Assembly: GCA_013399895.1 (NCBI GenBank)
Contig: VXBA01001600.1
Location: forward strand, 387,891-451,890
Length of the DNA: 64,000 nt
Direction of reading: 5' to 3'
Origin: Serilophus lunatus
Taxonomy: Eukaryota > Chordata > Aves > Passeriformes > Eurylaimidae
Shown: positions 1-12,746 of the stretch, one piece after another
How the letters are laid out: every line of letters starts with the position of its first letter
Numbering within the stretch: position 1 is the stretch's first letter
Notes under the pieces: model-generated
Database searches by the model: none
What the model saw: only the letters and a program-made list of their open reading frames with translations
What the model was told of the DNA's origin: nothing
Program-made: the position numbers and the translations under genes

Positions 1-2175
1 ACGTAGGTTTTTTGCTTTTTCTCTTTTTTTTTTTTTTGGTATGGTTATTTAATGTACTTTATGTCTAGTGCTAAGAACTGAGTAGAAAAGCAGCATTGGC
101 CCCTGGTAAAATTAAATAACAAAATAAATTGAAGAATTTGAAGCAGTACTCTAAGGGTTAATTTCTGCATGCAGGTTAATTAAAATACCCTTCTGTATGT
201 CAAGCAGCCATTGCAATTCTAGCTTGTTATATTATGCTTTATTTAACAGTGGGACAGATCCAAAGCTTACTCTATACAAACTGGTACTTTATACATATAC
301 TTTTATCTAAGGAAAGTGATAACTTCCACAAGTATCATTAGTGATTTATTTGTGAGGTTTCTCAAATAGTTTGTTGAAGCCATAGTCTAATGTTGTAGAC
401 TCTGATCAAAGAGAAAATTATGCCCCAATATATGTTGATGTATATACTATATATACATAATGTCCCACCATATATACATATATATACACACATATACACA
501 CATACATATATTCCAAATGATCATGTGTTCATCACAACCATAATAAACAAGGAAATAGAACACTGATCATTTGATCATTTAGAGCCCTAGAAAACATTCT
601 TTTAGAAAAGCAGAAATTTGTTGGCTTTCCAGGTCAAATAAATCACTGAATGTGAATGCAATACCAGTTAGTATAGGGGTAGCTCTGCATATATAATGCT
701 AGACTGCTCAACAAGCAAAATTCTATGCATTATGAATGTCAATTACCTAATTTAAGGCATAAAGGATATTTTCTGGACTACCAGGTCATTACACATGCAG
801 TCAATTTTCCATTTTCCATTCCTTGTATACATTACAGGTCATACAATTTAAGTCCAGCATGCCCTCTCCTGTCTTTAGATGCACGAATGTATACAGCAAA
901 ATTCTCCTTGATGTACAATAGCTTTATATTTTAAGAAGCTTCAGTGCTATACAGAAAATTTTATTAAAATTATTTTTCAAAGGCTATTTGCAAAGACATT
1001 GAAGTTATGAGACATTTCTGTTACAGTTCAAATGAAATTGACTTTCAAGAGCAGGCAGAAGGGAAGGGAAGCCAAATGTTAACATACAGGAAAGCAGACA
1101 GTACCTCATACTTTAAAAATACAGCTTTAGCTACAAAAACAGCAGATGTAATCTGAGAACCCAACTGGATTATTTTCTTTATGGCATTACTGAGAGCAAA
1201 GGGTTTTGTAGGTTACACACTACCTATGTCACTATGCACCATACCAAAAGAAATCACAGGAAATACAGCAGACACAGAATCAACAGCCCTGCATTAACAC
1301 AGAGGCTTAGACTTTAAATTCCAGGTTAGGTTCCTGAAAAAGCTGTAGAAATTCGCTGAGGCTAATGGAATTGCAGAAACTCGTACCTAGGATAGAGGGC
1401 TCTTCTTTTCCACAGTTATTTGGTGCTTTTTACCAGATAAGGTCAGCTAAGGTTACAGTAACAAGGAACAGCTGTAGTTTTGTGTCATTGCCCTTTACAA
1501 AACCTACAACACCTGACAAATGAGCTAATGCATAATACATTTTCATCTTGTTTGCAAAACAGGTAGCCCAGTGGACCACAATTCGCATTTGGGACTTTTG
1601 TTTTCTTAACACCAGAACTGCTTTTTCTGCTAGTCATATCCTTAAAGCTTCCCTCATTTCAGAGATCATCCCTTTTTTTCAAATTTTAAGTTACCCATTT
1701 CAAAGCCAAACATAAAATCCTTTCCTTTTTATTTGAAATCATGATTTTGTCAGAAAGGCATGCCACAAAACAAAATAATAATTTTTTCACAGAATGGATT
1801 ACACAAGATTTTATATTTTTCAAATAAACTTTGATGATATTCTTCAATTTGGATTTTTTTTTGTTTGTTTTCATCAGTAGCTCATATTTGATCTGAGGGA
1901 AAAATATGACCACTAATGTTTATCATTGCACCAGTTCGCTGCAGAAAGGAAGTCAATTTGAAACTCATCTTTACTTCAAGTTTCCTAAAACCAGAAGTGC
2001 TATAGTCCTTTGAGTTCCATAGAGTAGTGTACCAAGCTTTCCAGGACTAATAATATACTCCCTGTTTTCTGTTAAAATCACATGGCACATCCTATGGAAT
2101 TTCACCTCTTCAGGGATGCAAAATTTTCACTTTAAGAAGGCAAGAGACTGTTAGAAATGTTTCTATTCCTCATGT
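1..2175. other. Intronic sequence without recognised elements
   Basis: AT-rich unique-looking sequence. It opens with a T-rich stretch (about bases 18-37) and holds the TA/CA microsatellite listed separately. Open frames at 725-934 and on the minus strand at 1430-1913 are short, and their low-complexity composition shows no family resemblance. I see no other feature. Confidence 0.6.
429..511. repeat. (TA)n/(TACA)n imperfect microsatellite
   Basis: Alternating TATA and TACACA units with a short interruption (around 460-470). The pattern is typical of a decayed dinucleotide repeat. Length polymorphism is likely, but the array is impure. Confidence 0.8.
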
Positions 2176-3348
2176 GAGCCACTCTCCACCATTTACCAGT
2201 AGCTCTGGCTAACTGCAGAAGTCCCACATGACTGGAATGTGGCATTCATCTACAAGAAGGGTTGGAAGTAGGATTTGGGAAACTACAGGTCTGTCAGCCT
2301 GACCTTGATGCAAGGGAAGGTCATGGAGGAGATCATCTCAAGTACTATCACTCCAGATGATCTGGACCAGCCAGCTTGGATCTATGAAAGGCAGGTCCTC
2401 TTTGACCAACCTAAACTTCTATGACAAGGTGACCCATTTAGTAGATAAGGAAAAGGCTGCCTACCCAGACTTCAGTGAAGCTTTCAACATCATTTCCCAC
2501 AGCATTCTCGTGGAGAAAGGGGCTGCTAATGTGTTGGATTAGCTGGGCAAAAAAATGGCTGGATGACAGATTCCAAAGTGTCCAGACACTAGTGGTGTTC
2601 CCCAGGTCTCAGTATTGGGGCCAGCCAGGCCTGTTCAATATCTTGATCTATGAACCTCATGCAGAGCTACAGGCAGAGGGAAGAGTGGCTGGAAAGTTGT
2701 TTGTCAGAGAGGGACCTTGATAGTGCTGGTAAACAGCCAGCTGAACATGAGCCAGCATTGTCCCCACATGCCCAAGATGGCCAATGGCACCCTGGCCTGT
2801 ATCACAAATAGTGTGGTCAGCAGGACTAGGGCAGTGACTGTCCCTCTGTACCGAGTCTCCCACTGTTGAGGCTGCACCTCAAGTAATGTGTGCAGTTCTG
2901 GGACTCTCACTTCAAGAACGACATCGAGGGGCTGGAGCATGTCTAGAGAACGGTAACAAAGCTTTTGAAGGGTCTGGAGCACAAGTCCTATAAGGAGCAG
3001 CTGAGGGAGCTTCAGGTTTTTAGCCTGGAGAAAAGGATCTCAGGAAAAACCATAACACTGTCTACAACTCCCTAAAAGGAGATTGTATAATGTGGGGGTC
3101 AGCCTCCTCTATCAAGTATAAGTGACAGGACAAGATGAAATGGTTTCATATTGTGCCAGGGGAGGTTTAGATTTGATATTAGGAAAAAAAGTTTCACTGA
3201 AAAGTTGTCAAGACTTGGAACAGGCTACCCAAGAAAGTAGTTGAGTCGTCATCCCTGGAGGTTTTTAGATGTTTAGATGTGGCACTTAGGGCTGTAGTTT
3301 TGTGGTGGACATAAACGTAATTTCTAACATAAATGATTCTATGATTCT
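2176..3348 (+). mobile_element. CR1 LINE, 5'-truncated and internally deleted, with its 3' terminus
   Basis: The DNA follows the reverse-transcriptase half of CR1 ORF2. It covers the part equivalent to NYRPVSL (about 2280-2305), the SxxGFxxGRS-like part (2370-2400), the DFSKAFDT-like part (2468-2492) and the conserved C-terminal stretch beginning around 2870. It ends with the CR1 3' terminal octamer repeat, two copies of ATGATTCT at 3333-3348. Reading frames are broken many times, so it is dead. Consensus sequence (roughly 200 bp, estimated from memory of CR1) is missing near 2651-2660, where the text after the F/YxDD-preceding region jumps ahead. It lies antisense to KCNMA1. Confidence 0.92.
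2357..2542 (+). pseudogene. Decayed CR1 ORF2 reverse-transcriptase fragment
   Basis: This open frame of about 61 codons reads through the block equivalent to the CR1 RT motif region (TNLNFYDKVTHLVDKEKAAY, then PDFSEAFNIISHSIL). The catalytic YxDD segment is not present, because the element is deleted just downstream. It encodes no functional enzyme. Confidence 0.85.
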
Positions 3349-6300
3349 CTAATATTTATGTGCATTTTCAAAGAGCATCTTTAGTTTGCATAATTTTTAC
3401 AGCAAAGCAAGTAGTTATAAAGCCCAGTTATACAGGTATCATAGGCATAAACTACTTCAGTAAGAAAGAGTGACTACAAGAGAAGTAACAAAATTACTCC
3501 AGTTTAACTTTACACAGATGGGGCAAAATTTTGACAGGGTGTTCCCAGCATCTTTAAATCTTTGTTTCAACTGATACTGGAGTCAAAACTTTACATGACA
3601 CCTTTACCAAAGAACATATCACTTGACACTTCAATTCAAAAGAATTTACTGTTGTTTAAATAACTATTTTTGTCACAAATTTAAATCATGCATTAATTTA
3701 TTATTCTCACTTATTTCTGTTTAATTTGAAATGCTTCTAATGCATTGAAATGGTCCTACTGGAATTATTCTTTGAATAATTCATAGAATGAGTGGGAGAG
3801 GGCAAAAATAGTATGCTTTTTAGCATTCTCTGAAATTAATTGTTTCTGTAAGTATATTAATGTGAAACTTCCCACTAAAGAAGTCTTCATAGAGTACTTC
3901 CAGGATTTTTGCAATTGCACCTTGAGTATTTTTTACTGTATCAACTTACTTCTTGATAGCAGCTGTAAAGCCCATTGCAAAGTTCAGATTAAAGCCTTGA
4001 CATGAAATAACAATCTATGTCAGTGCAATCACTGCCATTATGACCACATAGAAGTAAAGAGTTCTATGTTCATTCAGACTTTAGACCAGCTTTGCAGCCA
4101 TAGTGACATCTGTCTGGAGGATTTTACACAAAATGTTCCCCACAATAATGGGAAAAGTATCAATTCAACACTTGACACACTTCAACACTGCTCCTAATGG
4201 GGTTTTGCCTCTTTTTTTTTTTTTCACGACAAAGATTCCAAAAACTAATGTGGACACCAATTTTTATCTATGTTTAATTTTAAAACAAAATGGGAAATGT
4301 TAATTTTAAGACATATTAGTGTAGTTACACTTTGACAAGTGCTTTGAAGAGAAGTTCTACGTAAAGCCTTCACAAACTACCAAAAAAGATACTTACTTTA
4401 ACTTCAGGAGAGTCAGACGTTAATACCTTACCATAGCTGCTACAGCTTTGAATCTTTAAGAAGCTACTGAAACTTCCAGAAATTCTGAGAATTTTTCTAA
4501 TTTAAAATTTTAATTTTTTTGAATTAAGCAAATTTGTTTTCTGAATGGTGGAAGAAAAGCCAAATCCATTATTGAAACTAGATTAAAATACATTTTAATT
4601 CTTAATAGCAATGAAAAACAATGTAAAACTTAAAAACTGACAAGTAAAAATAGGACATTTTTTTCCCCCTCATTCATGACAGGTTTTAGACAGCACAACA
4701 GTACAATATATGAAAAAACAGTAAAATATGCAGTTTCTTCCAGAAGGAATGTCCATTGATGAGAGTGAATTTCAAAATGAAATTATATTTATGTACAGAA
4801 ATACCAGTTGGTACTTCTAAAATACAAACACAAATGAATAAGTAATTGAAGGAAACCACTCAGTATTTGGAAGCTCATTAGTAGCCCATTATCTGAAGAC
4901 ATTACATTCACTTTATACTTTCAAATTGTGTTTCAATCGAATTAATATATATTAATTTGCACATGCAAATTCTCTTTGTTCATAAAATTGTTTATAGTGG
5001 CCTTTTTTCCAAACTGTTTTGTTTTACTGGAAACTCCTCTATAATATTGAATTCCCTCAAAATTATTTCTACAACAAACATAATTTTAAGCATTCTAGAG
5101 TAAAAAAAAACAAAACTGGCATAAATATGATATGACAATGTCCATTTATGCTTCTTTAATACACATTTTTAACAGTAAGCAAAAAGGAAATCAAGAGTGT
5201 TATGATAAGGCTTTTTAACTGTTTCAGTGACATAGTACTAAAGTAAAACTATGGAAAAACCACATGTATCATTTAGGAAAAGCAATTTTCAGCCAATGCA
5301 GATTGTTCCTTTAGCTATGGTTTAGTTGTACAGCTCAGAAAGGAATAAGTAATATCTTCTTTACTGAAACAGGCATGAACATATAGCAAAATTATAAATA
5401 CAGATGCCTATCAAATGTATACATAGTATATACAAGTGCCAGCATCAAAACAGATCTCCAAGACTAAGTAAGTATCAAAGGCATCATATATCTCAAAGTG
5501 AGAGCATAACATAATTTTTCTTATTTCAAATGGCTTTCATTTATTAACCAAGTCCCATGGCAAGAAAAAAATATTTTCTTGTAGTATGTATATTCATCTT
5601 CTTACATGCAAGATGCTTTGGTAAACCCATGTCAGTTTAGAAGGCCTTTCTTTCAGTCATAGCACCAATAAAGTTTTTACTGGCAAATATCTTCTAAATT
5701 ACTTAACTCTCCCTTGACACAATGTGATATGCCACTAGGGAACCATGCTACCAGCATTTTCAGTTAGCGCTGCAGGATATGCAGTGAGATAAGTTGGTTT
5801 CCTTCCCAAAAAGGAAGAACAGCCAGTTGGATCAAAATAAGGCATTAGTAAAGGCAAGGTGAAGACCCACTTTGCCCATAGAAGAAGTGCCATGTAATCT
5901 GCTGTCATTGCCCTGAAACTCTAGTCCATGAAACTCTACGGGATCCATACATCGTTAGTTATAGCTATTTTTCTGAGGTTTTCAGTAGCTGATAATAAAA
6001 CATGACCTGACAAATAATCTAAAATAAAGCTATCTTTCACGATTTCTTAGGCTACTGCTTAACCTACACAATCACCCTGCTTTTCAGAAAAAAAACAACA
6101 TATAACAGTCCCCCCCCAAAAAAAATCACAAAAAAACCCACGAAGAACAATGCAAGTATTTATCCTTATTTCCCTTTCCTAATTTCAAACACAACATCTT
6201 CTGTTATTCTTTAAAGTCTGACAGATGACAAGCTGGCATTAGAGTATTACTCTTATATTTCTAATCTAATTAAAAAAATGCCTCATGACTCATCCGTTTT

Positions 6301-6415
6301 GAAGATGCTTTTTACAACTAAATACTTCTATATAATCTCCCTAGCACACTGAAGAACCTTGACAAGATTTTAGACTAATTTGAGGTAAAATGAACAGGTT
6401 TCCTTATCCTCCTTC

Positions 6416-6443
6416 AAAAAAAAAAAAAAAAAAAAAGAAAAAA
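6416..6443. repeat. Poly-A tract
   Basis: Twenty-one A, one G, then six A. No upstream retrocopy or AATAAA signal was recognised beside it, so it is listed as a simple repeat rather than a retrotransposon tail. Confidence 0.9.
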
Positions 6444-9400
6444 CAATGTCAGAAGAAACAACCAAGAACTAAACCAGATCAACCAGTATTAAATTCATAC
6501 AACAGTACCATTTAACAAAGATTTTTCTCAGAATTAGAACCAGAGATTGTGAGATTTTTCCTTATGATTCTTTCACTTTTCTGGATCATGGAATAGGGCT
6601 TAAAAGTTTAGGTTGTTTTTATTTCCCCCCTTGAACACTAACTTATTTTAAATTTAAAATATATTTAAATGCTGTGACTCGGCAGTTTTTAATGAGAAAT
6701 TAATTCAGTTTAGAAACCAAGAGAGAGAAGGATTTCTAGTGGGAAAGAAAGAGAAGCTCCTAATGCTGATTTCTGTCACATTCACAAAGGAAGCAAACTG
6801 GTACAGCTGCAGAAAAAAGGTATACTTTCCTGATGCCCATCTCAGATTTTCAAGATTTTGCCTGGCATAACTACTGATTTCTACAGAGCTATTTGCAACT
6901 GAGAACATACCAAGTGACAGAGTCAAGTAACACTGCCAGTAGTTCTTTTACCTAAATGAACCAATACGACTTGGTAAAATTCAGAATAATGCTGTCACTT
7001 TTCATCTTTCTTCCTCAAGTTTTCCATGAATTTCAAGTACATCATGCTTCTCCACAGACTGCTTAGTAAAACATAAGCAACCTACTACAACATTCAAGTA
7101 AAATAAGATTGTTATCTTGCTCAGCCCAAACACAAAATGATAAGAAGAAACCTTTACTTTCATTTTAGAATGAATTGCTGAGATATATATAAAAATATGC
7201 ATTAAAATTGCTCACTCTGAAAACAGCATATTACTTAATTTAATCAGGGTGTATGCATATTCACTACTGCCTGCAGCATACGTCTTCTCTAATTTCATGA
7301 ACAAAAGTCAACTGAGCCCTAAAACAGGCATAAGCAAATGGCCCAAAGTCTTTCTTTTAGTAGGGTACAGAAGACTGAGCATGTGCTTTCTTGCAAAATA
7401 GACCACTAAGTTCTTTGTCCTCTCTAAGATAACTGCATTTGAAAAGGTTTGCTGAGAAGCACATAGATAAGTAGGAAGAACACATTATTTTATTTTATGT
7501 TAGATTTCTTAATTGTTTACCCTAAACTAAGAGCACTGGCAACAAAACAGTCTTCCTGATAACAAATCAATTCTAGGAAAATGATGGAGCAACAATGACA
7601 AGGATCACATTTTTAATAAAAGGATTTCTGTGAGACTGCTAACATTCTAAAGAGAAAACCATGAGCATACTGGTTCAACTAACAGTACTTTTTGTGATGA
7701 ATTTTAATAAGCCCTTTCAGTTATATCTAGCATGTTGATTGCATCATGGAAAGATTCAGTTGAACTACATACCCTGTTTACTGAAGCTGACAATCTTTCA
7801 TGTCTCTACTTCATAATCACCCCTTTCTAGTATTTCTTCTCAAATTGTTATTTAATATTTCTATCAAAGTTTATCAAGGAGTTGTTGTAACTGTTTACTC
7901 CAGAACAGAGAAAAAATAATTGGTGACATGAAAATGCAAACAAGTCATATGATGTTGCAAAAAGAATAGTAATCCATTTTCCATGTTGACATTGAATTGA
8001 ACAAATGGAAATAGATAGTTACTGAGAAGTATATCAGAAGCATAAAACTTTTTCAATAAAAACATACAGCTCAAAATTAGATTCTCTGGGGAGAACAGTG
8101 AATCTCAGATTTTTAAAAGAGTAAACACTGGCCTATATGGACCACTTAAAGTCCTTGTATTTGCATATGTCAATAGAATGACCTACATAGATTATATTTC
8201 TAAACTTTCCTCCTTCTGTAGGAGAGGGCCTACAAACAATTGAACTTAGATAAGTGTCTCGTTGAACAAATTTAAGGATAGCCAATCTTACCTTGCAGCA
8301 GAAGGAAGAGTCAGTTCCTGATGTGACTCTGTTTTGAAGATGCCATCTCCTGAAGTTACCCAACAATGCTTTTCAATCAAAGAACTGAGCTCTAATTTTC
8401 TGCTTGATATGCATAACAGATTCCTATAGATGATTTTGAATATATTTTCCATATATTTCTTATTTGATTGAGAAAATAAGGCCCTGTGAAATTCTGTCTA
8501 AATTCCATTACTTTAACTGAAAATAACAAGAGTATCAGATAAACTAGAATAGTAAAATACTTCCAGTTCATTCATCTGACCTTCTCCCTTCAGTGATACT
8601 TTGCTGAAAAATATCTGGCTACTACCTAGTTTGTATTGACTAGTAGTAAGTTGAACCTAAGGTATATTATTTGACTTTAGCAACAGTGAATAATGTAAAT
8701 GAGCAATGAAAGCCACAGGTATTTCAAAGTGGTAGAAAGTTGGTCATTACTTGAAACATTACTGGATCATCTTCTTTGGTCAGGCTTTTTAGTGGCATGA
8801 TCCAAATCAATTAGTATTCTTAAAAAACTATTCGTATTGTGTTAATAGTAATTCTAAAGCAGTCATGTACAGTTACATCAGGCAGGATATATTGTTTCCT
8901 ATTTCAAATGAAAGTATAAAGCAAACCATGTACATTCCTTCAAAAATCTATATAAAACTTACATAATTTAAGTCTCAAACAAAATTTTGTAAATTGAGAT
9001 TCTCCCCCTCGTTCCTCATGAGGACCTGTCAGCCTTATCTACTCATCAGCATAAGTGTCCTAAGATACATTCAGGACGCCAAAGGTCATGCAACTAACTA
9101 CTCCCAATCTATGAGACTATGAGACATCTAATGTAGTATATCCTTGTAAACTATCACAAGGAAGTCTATATTTGTATATGTGCTATACTTTATTAGGAAT
9201 AATGGGGGGGGTGAGTTGAAGTAAAAAACCTTTCAACTACCAAGAATAACCATTTAAAACCTTTGACTATATCCTGAGCATCACAGTTTATCTGTTTAAA
9301 TTTCTCTGCCTTAAACCAACTATAGGCATAATCTAGGTCACATTCACTACCAGTATACATAAATATTTATGTCAATCCCTTCCATCAGTTTCCTTTTTTT

Positions 9401-11788
9401 TAACCTAGACTCTTTAAGAGTCTTTATTGAACGTGTCTTTTTGAGTAAACACATGAACACACATGTAAATTCCCCTGCTGTGGCTTAATTTTGACATGCA
9501 TATAACTGAAATATAGTAAATATTCCTTCTTAGAGAAGTGTTCATGCCATAGATGTTCCACCTGTGGGACCTGATTATTTACCACCACTGTCTTAAATGC
9601 AAATTACCATTCTTAAGGCAAAATGCCGATTCTGTGAAAGACTTACTGAATAGGCACACTTGTTTTGCAAAGGAATAGAAAAACTTTAAACAAAGATGAA
9701 ATTAAGAAAATATTTAAACTTTTAGCTTGGAGCCTGAGTGACAGTGTCGCTCAGTGTTTTTTCTAAATGGCAAAAGCAAGGCCCGTTTTAGGCAGGTTAA
9801 TGACACTATGCCTTTCTTTTTTAGCAGTAACTTTATCTCCATTAACAAATGGAATAAGGAATTGTCTACAACTGTAGCAGCTGCTGAAATCAATTATCAC
9901 AAGCCTGATATAAATGCACTTCACATAAATGTAAGAAGCAGATTATACTAATGTTAAAAATTAATATATACTGGCCCTTTTTTTATAACATCTCAAAATG
10001 GCTGGGACTGTAATATCCATCACCTTTTTATCTTGGCTGCTGTGCATGGGAGAATGGGTACATAGTTAGGCTTACACACTGAGCTACTGGAGAGTCAAAA
10101 GGACTCATATAATAATCTGGTTTGTGCTGATATCAGGAAGAAGAACTTCATGTTACTGTATATATGTCTGCTCAGTTTACAGTACTAAAAGAATCTTCAT
10201 TGATTTTAAGTTAAAAACCCAACAGTAACTGTCATTATATAGACTACAGGAACAATAAAAAAAAAATCGTAAGTAACCCTAGGTAATACATATTTTTAGG
10301 GCAGCATAGTACAATCACGTGGGTGGCATGATAACAGTTGTGGAAATTACTTCCCCTGTTTACTGCTTTGAATATATATTGCATGTTTTCAGTTATCTGC
10401 TTAAAAGTGCACACTAAGAGCATATATATGCTTTATATACACCTGTTGTCTATTCTCATTTTTCAAACATAAGATTTTATATTATATATTTAAGCCCTCA
10501 AAGTAAAAATGTGGGATAAATAATACTTATTCACCAATTCAGATATTAATTTGAAATCTGTAAAAAAATTTTGACACCAAAAAGTGCACAAAGCATAACT
10601 TCTGAACACATACACTGAAAATCTGCACTGATCAACATCACACCAAAATTGTGTTCAGACACAAAGTTTCAAGTTACTTCGCAAAGTGCTGTTTTACCAT
10701 TTTATCAGGAAAAAATAGGATTAACATTAAATTATACTTCACTGATGAAAGGTTCATTTGAATATATTTAAGAACATATGAACACAGGTTGCTTAAGACG
10801 GTCACAATATCATTTGTATAAGAAATTTCAATTGTGTTACAATTCTTTATATGGAATTTCACTGTGTGTTTTGTAAATCTATACATTTTAAATTATTTTC
10901 CTGTTCATTTAACATCATTAAGAAACAAAAAACCTATTGCATTTAAAATTCTTCTCAAATTTGGAATTTTAATAAATTATTATTTATAGTCTTACCTCTT
11001 TTCACTGTCACCTGCTGCTAATGTTGACAGCAGGGAAAGGTTTATCTTTCTGATATTACTGGCACCATTCAGCCATTGTCACAACAGGATAGTTAGTGTA
11101 CTCTTTCTTCCCCACACCTTGACCACACTGAAATTGTGCATCTAGTCAGTAAACTACTGTAATAGGCTGTAAATTTTAAATATATAGACCTGATACATAT
11201 TATATCTTATTAATTTATAAAAGCTTAATTAAAGTTATCAATAAGCATAATTTACATTTGCTCAAAATTTCTTTTTTTTTTTTAATTCCATTTCATGCAC
11301 TTAATGCTCTAGACCGCATTCAGTGTATAAGCCATTATGGTAAGCACATTGGCATGCACAGGCAATACAAGAATAGATTATAATTAATCCCATAGACAAC
11401 CAAAAAGGGTGAAGCTGCATCATGCAATGAAACCACAGCTTGGCCTGGGCTGCCATGCAGAAAAAAACCTACATCAATGAGTCTGCTGTACGGCTCCTAG
11501 GTAAGAGTTGATATGAAAGAGGTGAGTTATTTCAGCAATGAAGTCACAGGCTGAAAGTGTTTATACTACTGTAAAGAAAATGCTGTACATAGCACCAGTA
11601 TTACTCAGAGATGGGGGAGAAGATGCTTGTAAAGGAGGACAAAAAGGATGAGAAAGAGAAGGGGAGGTAATTATAAATTACAGTACCAAGTCTGAAATCC
11701 AATCAGTTCTTTTAAATAAGCATTTGGTTATTTCATGACTATAATTTCATTTCAGCTTTCAAAGCAAACCTGAGTTTTCAACATATTT

Positions 11789-11810
11789 GGGAGGGGGGAG
11801 GGGGGAAGGG
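11789..11810 (+). other. G-quadruplex-capable G-run cluster
   Basis: Four G runs of 3, 6, 6 and 3 bases are separated by loops of one, one and two A. This satisfies the usual G4 rule of four runs of at least three G with short loops. It lies on the strand opposite the KCNMA1 coding strand, so the transcript would carry the C-rich complement. Confidence 0.7.
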
Positions 11811-12540
11811 ATGAAATAATGAGATACAGAGCCATTTCAAAATGTCCAAAGTTTTCAATAACTGATGAATAACTGAAGAACATAAACAGACAGATATGTA
11901 GAAGTGAGTTTTTCAATGCAGCGCACAGGATCTAAATCACACAAGTTTCACTGATTTGAATGCATAATCAACCAAACTAAAAGAATATGGATAATATAAG
12001 GGATGCATTGATATGAGGGATTTATTGAGTCACCTTCTGCTGCTTTTCTAGTAAAAGACATCTCTGCTGAATAAAGCAGATTTTTTTCCAGAACTTTTGG
12101 TGATTGCGAATTGCCTTTACCTTACTCACCTTCATAGTTGCACTGAACATAACAATGTAACCTGAATTATAGGGTGACCACCTAGCCTGTTTTAAAGGAT
12201 GTAGATTAGGCCTAGTACTTCATAGCCCAATTCCAGAGAGCTCAGTAAGACATAGTTGACCAGGTAATTCATTTTAATGTAACACTCCCATAAAAAATTA
12301 TATCCTGAGATGATAAAAGCATTTTGCAATATTATGTTCAATCACAAAAGGATTTGCTCATGCTTTTGAACAAGTATGCCATTTTCATGCAATTTTTCTT
12401 AATTACCCTTAATTGTACATGATCACTCTATTTTTAGCACAGTTCACAAATACATAAACTAATTATGTAGGGAAGCAATTCACAGAACACAAAAAAAATA
12501 GCTTTACCCAGAAAACTGAATTTCATTTACAGTATAAGGT

Positions 12541-12746
12541 TTTTAATAGAATCTGTTGTTCCAGTTGCAGAACTATTACTTTTGGTGGGTTGGTTATTAT
12601 ATGTTAACATCTTTTTGAAATATTAGTCTTGTACTTAAGTAATTGCCATAGAAAATTAGATCAAAATAAAGTCATAAAGCTTAATTGACAGCAGACATCA
12701 TTTTCTGGTCTCTTGAAATTTCTCAGATTTGCAGAAAAACCTGTCA
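12541..12746 (+). repeat. ~200-bp direct repeat, copy 1
   Basis: This 206-bp block recurs at 15833-16030 in the same orientation. Aligned by eye, there are about 12 substitutions and two 4-bp gaps (near 12572 and 12674), so roughly 94% of aligned bases match. Similarity stops abruptly at both ends (TTTTAATAG at the start, CCTGTCA at the end). No inverted termini, target duplication, primer-binding site or polypurine tract was found, so there is no evidence that the pair are LTRs. It could be a local duplication or two copies of an unnamed interspersed family. The strand is arbitrary. Confidence 0.9.

Larger units (their letters stand above)
3349..12540. other. Intronic sequence, 9.2 kb, no recognised transposon
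   Basis: AT-rich sequence with only mononucleotide runs and small features: T13 at 4212-4224, a C8A8 junction at 6110-6125, a poly-A tract at 6416-6443, G9 near 9206 and a G-run cluster at 11789-11810. No CR1, LTR, tRNA-like or exon-like element was recognised. Open frames are all under 80 codons and look like chance. Confidence 0.55.
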
